NCBI GenBank assembly: GCA_910577735.1
Contig: CAJTOO010000034.1
Coordinates: 1 to 22,005 of the forward strand
DNA length: 22,005 nt
Source of the DNA: an uncultured Lachnospiraceae bacterium
GTDB lineage: Bacteria; Bacillota; Clostridia; Lachnospirales; Lachnospiraceae
Direction: 5' to 3'
Position 1 is the first letter of the stretch. Each line of letters starts with the position of its first letter. Of this stretch, positions 1-6,295 are shown one piece after another. The position numbers and the translations under genes were made by a program. Under the pieces are notes generated by a model. It was not told the origin of the DNA and searched no databases. It saw only the letters and a program-made list of their open reading frames with translations.

Positions 1-238
1 TCAATGAGGATTGCAGCGCAGTGGAATCAACTTCTTTTAGCCATTCCCGTTCTGCTTTTAACTGTTTCATATCATTTGCACACTGTACATATGTGAAGGT
101 TTCTTTCTTTGTTTCATACCTTTTCATACGTTGTTCTAAATAATAATTATACACAAAACGACAGCATCCAAACGTTTTCGCAAGTATTTCTTTTTGCTTT
201 TTATTTGGATATATCCGATACTTATAAGCTTTTTCCAC
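1..238 (-). CDS. tnpB: TnpB (IS605 OrfB) nuclease, N-terminal fragment cut by window edge
   Basis: This is the start of a TnpB protein, the RNA-guided nuclease of IS200/IS605 elements and relative of Cas12. Only 79 residues are visible. They begin VEKAYKYRIYPNKKQKE and continue with TFGCCRFVYNYYLEQR, the conserved N-terminal signature of the OrfB family; the RuvC-like catalytic residues and zinc finger would lie outside the window. I chose the GTG at 238 because a GAGG motif lies 8 bases upstream; an in-frame GTG at 247 is also possible but has poorer spacing. The fragment starts just after tnpA, as in intact elements. No frameshift is seen in the visible part, so TnpB may still be made although the adjacent tnpA is broken. 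Confidence 0.85.
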   Translation of the reverse strand, partial: MEKAYKYRIYPNKKQKEILAKTFGCCRFVYNYYLEQRMKRYETKKETFTYVQCANDMKQLKAEREWLKEVDSTALQSSL

Positions 239-248
239 GGACTTCACC

Positions 249-655
249 TCACTCTCTTTTCTGCTTTTGAATGTACTTTCTAATTTGTTCTTCTGTATTT
301 TCAGATACGGTTGCTACAAAATAGGACGGATTCCATAAGTGTCCTCCCCATAATTTCTTTCTTAATTCTTCTTTGTATTCTTTCATTAAAATCCTTGCAG
401 ATACTCCCTTTAACGCTTTTATCATATCTGGTATATAGTGCTGTGGAGAACAATTTATAAGTAGATGGATATGGTCTTTATCCGTGTTACATTCTAGTAT
501 CTGGAATCCATTATCATTCGCTATTTTATTTAGTATTTCTGCTAATCTTTTTTCTATTTGTCGTGAAATAAGTTTATGCCTGTATTTCACACACCATACC
601 ATACCATATGATACTGAATGGAATATACATATCCTCGCCCATGAGCCACTTCCAT
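249..655 (-). pseudogene. tnpA: TnpA Y1 HUH transposase, frameshifted by 5-bp duplication
   Basis: TnpA is the small single-strand DNA transposase of IS200/IS605 elements. The body of the protein is intact: an HIH motif (DKDHIHLLI) gives the HUH metal site, and the C-terminal YIQKQ supplies the catalytic tyrosine. The natural start is the ATG at 655, preceded at 8-9 bases by GAGG. From it one reads MEVAHGRGYVYSIQYHMVW, the expected beginning of this family, but then the frame is lost. At 593-607 the plus strand has three tandem copies of ACCAT; two copies would restore a continuous frame into CVKYRHK. The 5-bp expansion therefore separates the first 19 codons from the rest. A longer ATG-led frame from 713 reaches the body but replaces the N-terminal strand with unrelated residues. 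Inactivation is my inference; re-initiation at an internal ATG cannot be excluded. Confidence 0.8.
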
Positions 656-743
656 ATATTATCACCTCATGATTATAATAACATATGTAATTTGTAAAAT
701 CCAGTATTTTCAATACAATACAGCATATTTTCCATTAACATAT

Positions 744-791
744 GTATGTCAATTCATCCCATGACTGAAGTCACAGGTGTTCTTGACATAC
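744..791 (-). repeat. Structured left end of the IS: inverted repeat around inner hairpin
   Basis: GTATGTCAA at 744-752 and TTGACATAC at 783-791 are perfect 9-bp inverted repeats. Between them lies an inner hairpin, TGAC-tgaa-GTCA (762-773), flanked by imperfectly paired CC/GG at its base. IS200/IS605 transposases recognise subterminal hairpins rather than terminal inverted repeats, and this structure lies about 90 bases upstream of the tnpA start, where the left end is expected. The role is inferred from position and structure. Confidence 0.5.
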
Positions 792-815
792 TTTCATAAA
801 TCCAGCTGCTCCTCC

Positions 816-2174
816 CTATTCTTCTGTCTTTAGAGAAAAGGAAGCAAGCATTTCTTCCAAACAGTTCTCTGCTTTTTCTGGCATCCCTGTATATCTGCTG
901 ACTTCTACAAGAAGTGCACCCTTAGAGCGTGGTATCGCATAAAAGGCTTGTATCCATGTAGTTTCATATTTTTCTCTTTCTATTACTATGCACTTAGCTT
1001 CTATGTTATCTTCCCCAATACAAGTATCCTGCACCTTTACACCATCGATACCAGACTGTAAGATTAATCCCTCTATCAAAGCATCTGCATCCATATCCTT
1101 ATATCTTTGAACTGCAAGATAGACAGGAGCATTTAAGGTATCCTCTGACACAAACTGATAAGTATCCATTCCTTCCGCTCCCCCCAGAGAAAATATCTCT
1201 GGCTCATATGTAAGCTGATACCCCAATACACTTTCAATTTTTTCGCCATGCCCGGATTCGGTCTGTACAGACTCCTCCTTGGTATCTATATGATTGGAAC
1301 ATGCCGTAAAAAGAAAAGTAGTTATTATACCTAAACATATTGCTTTTGTTGGACAGACAGATTTGCACGCGCCGCAGCGAATACATTCTGGGCTGTTTAT
1401 CTCTTTTGTAACTTCCACTTCCATAGGACAGATATGTTCACATTTCTTGCAGCCAATACATTTCTCTTTTTGCACATCCATCTGGAAAAAACTAAACTTC
1501 TGAAAAAGCGAATAAAATGCACCCAAAGGACAGAGATAGCGGCAAAACGGACGGGAAATCACAACAGACGCTATCACTACGATAAGCAGTACAAAAAGCT
1601 TCCATTGAAACAAGGTACCAGCCAATGTGCGAAGCGTAGGGTCGGTAAGCAGCAGAGGGATACCCCCCTCTAGTGTACCAGCCGGACAAATATATTGGCA
1701 GAAATATGGTGGTGTCACCTTGGTACTTGTTATCGCAAAAGCAGGAAGTAGAATCACTGCCACCAATAGAATGATATATTTTAGAAATCTCGCAGGCCGG
1801 TCGATGCTTTTAGGAACTTTTCGTTTGCGAAGCGGAATCTTATACAGCAAATCCTGCACAAACCCAAAAGGACATAAGAGACCACAGACCAGCCGCCCCA
1901 TAGTAATCCCAAAGAGCATCAAAAGACCCAATACATAAAAGGGAAAATGATGCCGAATCCCGCCAAGGGCGGTCTGCAATGCGCCAATCGGACAAGCCCC
2001 AAGTGCACCAGGACACGAGTAGCAATTTAGCACAGGAACACAAAAAGCTTTTGTGCTGCCTGTAAAAATCTTTCCTTTTTGAAAGCCTATTAGATATCCA
2101 TTAAACAGTGCTGCTGCGATAAGTTGTACCACCCTCTGAAAAGAAATCACCCGATGCCGATACATTCGAGACAT
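816..2174 (-). CDS. NapH-like membrane polyferredoxin fused to a C-terminal lipoprotein domain
   Basis: Residues 1-275 form a NapH/YccM-type membrane iron-sulfur protein. Hydrophobic segments lie near 13-31, 76-100, 129-149 and 191-207. Two paired-cysteine loops, CGLLCPFG and CRYLCPLG, are typical of this family, and two 4Fe-4S motifs follow (C239/C242/C245/C249 and C264/C267/C270/C274). Such proteins move electrons across or along the membrane. Normally the chain ends soon after the second cluster. Here it continues with KAICLGIITTFLFTACS, which looks like a lipoprotein signal peptide with a lipobox ending at C292, then about 160 residues of an extracellular-type soluble domain that I do not recognise. 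The ATG overlaps the end of the upstream micro-gene by 28 bases and follows GGTG, suggesting translational coupling in a tlpA / CXXC-protein / polyferredoxin operon. The fusion is in frame and continuous. Whether the product stays whole or is cut at the internal lipobox is unknown. Confidence 0.8.
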   Translation of the reverse strand: MSRMYRHRVISFQRVVQLIAAALFNGYLIGFQKGKIFTGSTKAFCVPVLNCYSCPGALGACPIGALQTALGGIRHHFPFYVLGLLMLFGITMGRLVCGLLCPFGFVQDLLYKIPLRKRKVPKSIDRPARFLKYIILLVAVILLPAFAITSTKVTPPYFCQYICPAGTLEGGIPLLLTDPTLRTLAGTLFQWKLFVLLIVVIASVVISRPFCRYLCPLGAFYSLFQKFSFFQMDVQKEKCIGCKKCEHICPMEVEVTKEINSPECIRCGACKSVCPTKAICLGIITTFLFTACSNHIDTKEESVQTESGHGEKIESVLGYQLTYEPEIFSLGGAEGMDTYQFVSEDTLNAPVYLAVQRYKDMDADALIEGLILQSGIDGVKVQDTCIGEDNIEAKCIVIEREKYETTWIQAFYAIPRSKGALLVEVSRYTGMPEKAENCLEEMLASFSLKTEE

Positions 2175-2293
2175 ATCTTCACCGCCTTTTGCATAACTTC
2201 CAGATGTTCTTCTCTGATGTAGCCAACGATAAGCAGTCCAATCGCTGCCAGAAAAAGGCTATATCTTATCCATAACAAAGATTTATTCTTCAA
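2147..2293 (-). CDS. CXXC micro-protein, CD1871A-like (48 aa)
   Basis: This small gene overlaps both neighbours. It starts with TTG at 2293, inside the last codons of the TlpA-like gene, and stops at 2147, 28 bases into the polyferredoxin gene. The product has a basic start (MKNKS), one hydrophobic segment (LLWIRYSLFLAAIGLLIVGY), a charged amphipathic stretch, and ends in CLECIGIG. This end, with its CXXC pair just before the C-terminus, matches what I recall of the CD1871A family of CXXC micro-proteins that accompany TlpA-like and 4Fe-4S membrane proteins in Clostridia. The position between exactly those two partners supports the call. The function is not established; a thiol or cluster-related accessory role is inferred. 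The ribosome binding site is weak (GGCGGA), so translation probably depends on coupling. An in-frame TTG at 2278 is an alternative start. Confidence 0.75.
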   Translation of the reverse strand: MKNKSLLWIRYSLFLAAIGLLIVGYIREEHLEVMQKAVKICLECIGIG

Positions 2294-2900
2294 GACTGAT
2301 TTCCGCCTTTCCTTCTGCCTTCAGAGCAGTGTTTACCGCTAGTAGATAACTCTCTGCCAACGCTTCTTGTCCGCCGATAATCGCATCTCCCACCAGATTG
2401 CCTTCACCATTTACCAGAACTGTAGTTGGCGTGTATCTGATATTTCCACACAGCGCACCAAGGTCTCCATCTCCTGTAATCAGTGTCACGCCTTCAAAGC
2501 CAGCATCCTCTAAGATACTTTTTGTACTTTCTTTATCTCCTGCTCCATCTAGGCATACCGTTATCAGCTGCACATTTTCTGGCAGTGCCTTTTCAAGTGC
2601 GGCAAGCTCTGGCATCTCTGCAATACAAGGCGGGCAGGTCAACGCCCAGAAGTTGATAATCGTCACATCCTTACCCTGAATCTCTTCTTCGCTAAAAGCC
2701 TCCCCTTCTAAAGATTCCGCTGAAAAAGACTTTAGGCTGCCAAGTGTTGTGGCTGTCCCTTCCAGAGCTTCTTCATCTTCTTGCTGTGCTGGTTCTTCTG
2801 ATGGCGGCGTTGTACTCTCTTCTTTGGAACAGCCAACCATCCACACCATAATTACAACTATCAAACAAAAAAATAAAGTCCATGATTTCTTGTTCTTCAT
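2283..2900 (-). CDS. TlpA/ResA-like thioredoxin-fold lipoprotein
   Basis: This is a 205-residue membrane-anchored thiol-disulfide protein of the TlpA/ResA/AhpC-TSA type acting outside the cytoplasmic membrane. The signal peptide has a hydrophobic core and a lipobox (VWMVGC, lipidated Cys24), followed by an acidic linker to about residue 50. The thioredoxin fold carries WALTCPPC with redox cysteines 89 and 92, and the cis-proline segment RYTPTTVLVN near residue 158. Extra cysteines at 116 and 151 are unusual for the family. AGAAGG lies about 9 bases before the ATG. It is the first gene of an overlapping set with the CXXC micro-protein and the membrane polyferredoxin, which suggests that electrons from the polyferredoxin maintain an extracytoplasmic thiol system. 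That link is inferred from context. A TATAAT-like -10 lies upstream near 2930, but I see no good -35. Confidence 0.85.
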   Translation of the reverse strand: MKNKKSWTLFFCLIVVIMVWMVGCSKEESTTPPSEEPAQQEDEEALEGTATTLGSLKSFSAESLEGEAFSEEEIQGKDVTIINFWALTCPPCIAEMPELAALEKALPENVQLITVCLDGAGDKESTKSILEDAGFEGVTLITGDGDLGALCGNIRYTPTTVLVNGEGNLVGDAIIGGQEALAESYLLAVNTALKAEGKAEISLEE

Positions 2901-2991
2901 CAGATTTTCCTTCTTTCTATCATTAAAATTATATAAAACAGCTTATCATAACTTTACACCTTTTTCTAGCTGAATATACCCAATTTTAACA

Positions 2992-3029
2992 TAAAAAAGC
3001 TTTCTCTGTTGCTCAAACAGGAAAGCTTT
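2992..3029 (-). terminator. Intrinsic terminator of the 3053-3583 lipoprotein gene
   Basis: AAAGCTTTC (2996-3004) pairs perfectly with GAAAGCTTT (3021-3029), and an inner CTGTT/AACAG stem closes a GCTCA loop with one bulged base. On the minus strand the stem is followed by a run of six T. It lies just downstream of the lipoprotein stop codon and separates that gene from tlpA. Confidence 0.9.
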
Positions 3030-3052
3030 GGGTTGATTTCTTTTATTATTTT

Positions 3053-3583
3053 CTAAAGTTCTACTAATCGTATCTCTGTGGCATAAAATACATCATTTTC
3101 AAAGCTGCCTTTCATTTCAACAGACATATACTCTTCTAAGTCCTGAAATCCAGCTTCTTTGTCCTTATAATTCTCTCCATTTTCATCCGTAGTTCTTATA
3201 TAAAAATTCGTATTATCTTCAAAAACTACAGGAATCAACTGAGAATCAGGAATATCAGCATTAGAGCTTGGAGAACTATATGCTAAGGAACCATCTTCTA
3301 GTATTTTTACTTTCTTTTCTACGATAAAAAAGGAATCCTCTTCTATCTTCCAAACTTTACCTACAAAATCCGCATCTACAGCAGCAGCAACATCTGGTTC
3401 TAAAACCTGCCATTTACTGGAAGTATTTTCCTGTGGTTCTTCTGATAATCCTTCATCTGTCTTGGCTTCTTCTGTTTTAGCAACAGATTCAGAATTCGCA
3501 CCACATCCTACAGCCAAAACATTTAACATACAGACAGTGCCAAACCATACCATTACTTTTTTAAGTTTCATGTTCATCATCAT
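3053..3583 (-). CDS. Putative lipoprotein of unknown function
   Basis: The 176-residue product begins with a lipoprotein signal peptide: basic MKLKK, a hydrophobic core, then lipobox LAVGC with Cys27 as the lipid site. A low-complexity Glu/Lys/Thr/Ser linker runs to about residue 55, followed by a compact domain rich in beta-type segments (FVGKVWKIEEDSFFIVEKK, then VEMKGSFENDVFYATEIRL). I do not recognise a family; the final segment resembles small OB-like or beta-barrel domains that recur in clostridial lipoproteins, but that is only an impression. Three clustered ATGs are available. AAGGAG at about 5-8 bases fits either of the first two. The gene is a single transcription unit with its own terminator and probably its own promoter, with a possible response-regulator site upstream. 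Confidence 0.75.
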   Translation of the reverse strand: MMMNMKLKKVMVWFGTVCMLNVLAVGCGANSESVAKTEEAKTDEGLSEEPQENTSSKWQVLEPDVAAAVDADFVGKVWKIEEDSFFIVEKKVKILEDGSLAYSSPSSNADIPDSQLIPVVFEDNTNFYIRTTDENGENYKDKEAGFQDLEEYMSVEMKGSFENDVFYATEIRLVEL

Positions 3584-3614
3584 TTTCTCCTTATTTAAAA
3601 TTCTTAATATTTTA

Positions 3615-3652
3615 AATATAGCACATGAAACTCTAAAAATTCTCTAAAAATT
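3615..3652 (-). promoter_or_regulatory. Candidate promoter with 11-bp tandem repeat overlapping -35
   Basis: A TATATT -10 (3615-3620) with an upstream TG lies before the lipoprotein gene. The -35 position (about 3638-3643) has no consensus but falls inside a perfect tandem repeat, CTCTAAAAATT at 3631-3641 and again at 3642-3652. Direct repeats one helical turn apart over a weak -35 are the usual layout for OmpR-family response-regulator activation. The regulator is not identified. Confidence 0.4.
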
Positions 3653-3660
3653 ATAGTTCT

Positions 3661-3699
3661 CTATAGCATCACCTTTATCACGGATTTTACAATATCCGC
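3661..3699 (-). pseudogene. 3' remnant of a zinc alcohol dehydrogenase gene
   Basis: Read on the minus strand these bases encode ADIVKSVIKVML followed by TAG. The intact dehydrogenase at 16027-17076 ends ADIVKSVIKVIS. Over 32 bases (3668-3699 against 16034-16065) only three differ, and all three are synonymous third-position changes (GCG/GCA, ATT/ATC, TCC/TCG). Similarity stops abruptly upstream of the alanine codon, 24 bases before the GH3 stop codon, and also stops at the end of the gene. This is best read as the tail of a second, diverged copy of the same gene whose remainder was deleted or displaced. It is too short to be functional. Confidence 0.6.
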
Positions 3700-3722
3700 T
3701 GAAAAAGCCATGTTAGCACTCT

Positions 3723-6179
3723 TTATTCTTCTCTTGTCAGATTCCGAATCAGCTTACACACCCTCTCTGCACTTTTCCTGATTGTCTCTTCCGAAAGCAT
3801 ACCCTGCTCATACGCATAACGGATATTCTCGTCATCTTTTGGGTTTCCTGGCATGATAATATCATTCCCCGCTGCAATGCACTTCCACGGAACGCTTCCG
3901 TCTTCTGGAAGTGTTGTATTCCAGTCAGACATGATGACACCGTCAAATCCCCATTCATCACGTGCGATTATCGTACAGAGTTCCCGGCTGTTCGCTGCAT
4001 GAACGCCATTGATTAGATTATAAGAAGACATCATAGCTACTGGCATAGCCTTTTTCACTGCAATCTCAAATCCGCGTAAATAGATTTCCCGGAGCGCCCG
4101 CTCAGATATACGAACATTGACTCCCATTCGGTTATCCTCCTGATTATTGCAGGCAAAATGCTTGATCGTTACTCCGCATCCTCTGTGACTTTGTACTCCT
4201 TCTGTCACTGCCGATGCCAAAAGTCCGCAGAGCAACGGATCCTCCGAATAATATTCAAAATTGCGTCCACACAGTGGATTCCTTTGAATGTTCATACCTG
4301 GTGCCAACCAAAGATCCACATGAAATTCTTCCATCTCTTTTGCTACAGCCGCTCCAAATTCCCGCATCAATTCGATGTCCCAGGATTGTGCCAGCGCAGT
4401 TCCTGCTGGAAACGCCGTGCAGTGCTGATAACAGATATCCGCTCCCTCATGGTGCTTCGTTTCCTCCAAAAAACCATTCTCCAGCGAACCTAAGACGCTG
4501 ACACCATACACAAGACCCGTATCACAGTTCACCTCGTAACTTTGCCTCAACCTCAAGCCTGCCGGACCGTCTGCCATGATCAGAGAGCGGATTCCATATT
4601 TTTCTTCCAATGCTTCTGTTGTCTCTCCTGCCGACCCTGGAACCCGAACTCCAGAAGACCCCAGTGTGCTGGTACCCTGTGTGATATTTCCATATAAGAG
4701 CGGAATCAGTTTCTCCACAGGTATTTCTTTTGCTGATGAAAAAGCCTTCTGACAGGTTCTTTTCTTCCCCTCTTGTGGTGTAATGAGAAGGTTGGGCAGA
4801 TTCTGCTCTTTAGTCATCTGTTCTCTAAATTTCTCTGCAGCTGTTTCAGGCACAGGTAATTCATCAAACACCGGAAATTCCATACCTGTTTTTTCTGTTT
4901 GCTTCAGTATAGTTTGTTGTTGAATTGTAAGCAGCGACACAAGTCGCAGAGAAGCCACATGCTCTCCAAGCCATACGCCATAAGTTCCTGCTTCCGCAAT
5001 CCATGCATGCAACGTCTCTGAAAAGCTGGCTATCTGTGTCCATTCGACAGATATGATAAGGCGCTCCTCTTCTCCTGGTTCTAGACTTCTGGTCTTTGCA
5101 AAACCAATCAGTCGGCGGTATTCTTTCACATTGCCTGTTTGAGGCAGTGTCACATATACCTGCACAACTTCTCTTCCCGCATAATGTTCTCCGATATTTT
5201 TAACAGATACCATCACATCCACACCTTGTTCTGTCTCCTGACATCTTTCAAACTGTATAGAAAAGGTGGTATAGGAAAGTCCATACCCAAAGGGAAACAA
5301 AGGCTGTATGCCAAAGCTGTCAAAATAACGGTATCCAACATAAATACCTTCCTTGTATTCTTCTGTCTTAAGATTTCCGTTTAAATATCCGAAGCTTTCC
5401 GCAGAAGGGTAATCCTCATAACGCATTGCCCAGGTGGTCGTAAGCCTTCCTCCGGGTAAGGCATAACCGAACAACACATCCGAGACCGCATGGCCGCCCT
5501 CCTGCCCCGGAAGGGAGATATACAAGACTGCTTTGATATTTTCTGCTTTTTTAAGAATATCCGTCAACTCTACAGGTGCGCCCACATTTAACAGCAAGAT
5601 GATTGGAAGGCCAGCCTGGTCCAGATAGAGAATATCCTTCTGTTCCTTTTTGCTTAAATAATAATCTCCCTCTGCTTTTCTGCGGTCTTTTCCTTCACCA
5701 GCAATGCGACTGAGTACATAGACTGCCACTGAGGCCCCTTTTAGATCATCCGCCGTAATCTCCCGACCATCCGGCAGAGAAAACGGATGCTCTGCATAGG
5801 CATCAAACGGATTTTCCACATACTTCGCACGCTCCAGAATTTTCTCCTTCCAAGCAGTCCGGGCCATCTCATAACGTTTTTCATAATCTTCTATCCAGTG
5901 TTGGCTGGTGATCATTGCTCCTGCCCTTTTTAGCCCCTGATATATGGAGATACTCTCCCGATTGTTCACATCTCCTGAACCAATTCCTCCTTTCACCGTT
6001 CGAACTGCGCCTCCTCCAAACAAAGCTACTGGCGTGGGAGACTGAAGTGGAAGGATTCCTTCATTCTTCAACAGGACCATACCCTCTGTTGCTGCCCTTC
6101 TCGCCAGCCGTCCATGCACAAGTTCTCGTTCAGAACACGGTTTCTTCTGTATATCGCTATAATTCTGTTCTGCACCCAT
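3723..6179 (-). CDS. GH3 beta-glucosidase with inverted domain order
   Basis: This 818-residue enzyme belongs to glycoside hydrolase family 3, retaining enzymes that remove beta-linked glucose, and in some cases other sugars, from the non-reducing end. The usual domain order is swapped. The C-terminal-type domain comes first (EGMVLLKNE at 32-40 to FPFGYGLSYTTF at 295-306), then a fibronectin III-like domain (about 335-420), and last the TIM-barrel catalytic domain (MADGPAGLR at 535-543, KHFACNNQE at 673-681). The nucleophile is Asp752 in VIMSDW. This arrangement is known from beta-glucosidases of rumen Clostridia. No signal peptide is seen, so it should act in the cytoplasm on imported glucosides. 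I start at 6179 because AAGGAGG precedes that ATG; the frame continues upstream to 6248, but only through the terminator. It follows the CUT1 importer genes on the same strand. Substrate linkage cannot be told from sequence. Confidence 0.92.
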   Translation of the reverse strand: MGAEQNYSDIQKKPCSERELVHGRLARRAATEGMVLLKNEGILPLQSPTPVALFGGGAVRTVKGGIGSGDVNNRESISIYQGLKRAGAMITSQHWIEDYEKRYEMARTAWKEKILERAKYVENPFDAYAEHPFSLPDGREITADDLKGASVAVYVLSRIAGEGKDRRKAEGDYYLSKKEQKDILYLDQAGLPIILLLNVGAPVELTDILKKAENIKAVLYISLPGQEGGHAVSDVLFGYALPGGRLTTTWAMRYEDYPSAESFGYLNGNLKTEEYKEGIYVGYRYFDSFGIQPLFPFGYGLSYTTFSIQFERCQETEQGVDVMVSVKNIGEHYAGREVVQVYVTLPQTGNVKEYRRLIGFAKTRSLEPGEEERLIISVEWTQIASFSETLHAWIAEAGTYGVWLGEHVASLRLVSLLTIQQQTILKQTEKTGMEFPVFDELPVPETAAEKFREQMTKEQNLPNLLITPQEGKKRTCQKAFSSAKEIPVEKLIPLLYGNITQGTSTLGSSGVRVPGSAGETTEALEEKYGIRSLIMADGPAGLRLRQSYEVNCDTGLVYGVSVLGSLENGFLEETKHHEGADICYQHCTAFPAGTALAQSWDIELMREFGAAVAKEMEEFHVDLWLAPGMNIQRNPLCGRNFEYYSEDPLLCGLLASAVTEGVQSHRGCGVTIKHFACNNQEDNRMGVNVRISERALREIYLRGFEIAVKKAMPVAMMSSYNLINGVHAANSRELCTIIARDEWGFDGVIMSDWNTTLPEDGSVPWKCIAAGNDIIMPGNPKDDENIRYAYEQGMLSEETIRKSAERVCKLIRNLTREE

Positions 6180-6212
6180 CGTGTTATCCTCCTTAAATTC
6201 AAAAATAAAATA

Positions 6213-6274
6213 GGGAAAAAGAAAAACTGCTGCAGTTTCTTTCCGCATCTGAAAAGCTTCGTACTGCAGCAGTT
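6213..6274 (-). terminator. Terminator between importer genes and GH3
   Basis: AACTGCTGCAGT (6225-6236) and ACTGCAGCAGTT (6263-6274) form a perfect 12-bp stem with a 26-base loop. On the minus strand it is followed by TTTCTTTTTC. It sits between the permease stop and the GH3 start, so transcription from the solute-binding-protein promoter is expected to end or be attenuated here. I see no strong promoter between it and GH3; read-through probably supplies GH3 mRNA. Confidence 0.8.
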
Positions 6275-6295
6275 GTTTCTACAAATATACAATAA

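Larger units (their letters stand above)
1..791 (-). mobile_element. IS200/IS605-family insertion sequence, left part
   Basis: The tnpA then tnpB order on one strand, with an HUH/Tyr single-strand transposase and a TnpB beginning, defines an IS200/IS605-type element. It runs off the left edge of the window, so its right end, the rest of tnpB and any guide (omega) RNA at the tnpB 3' end are not visible. The left end is placed near 791 because a structured inverted repeat (744-791) lies upstream of tnpA and the next gene ends only 25 bases beyond it; the exact boundary was not determined. The element is visibly more AT-rich than its neighbours. tnpA is frameshifted, so the copy is probably not self-mobile. 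Confidence 0.85.

Noticed and set aside
249..713. A continuous 154-codon tnpA frame starting at 713
   Set aside because: It is open only because the expanded pentamer shifts frames. Its first part does not match the family, while the overlapping frame from the ATG at 655 does, so I treat the gene as frameshifted.
3661..3699. Dehydrogenase tail as an attachment-site duplication of an integrative element
   Set aside because: Direct repeats of a gene 3' end flanking a block suggest att sites, but the differences are all synonymous and no integrase is present in the block, so a remnant of a second gene copy fits better.
6180..6248. Upstream extension of the GH3 gene to an ATG at 6248
   Set aside because: The extra 23 codons lie across the terminator and lack a ribosome binding site, whereas the ATG at 6179 has AAGGAGG.
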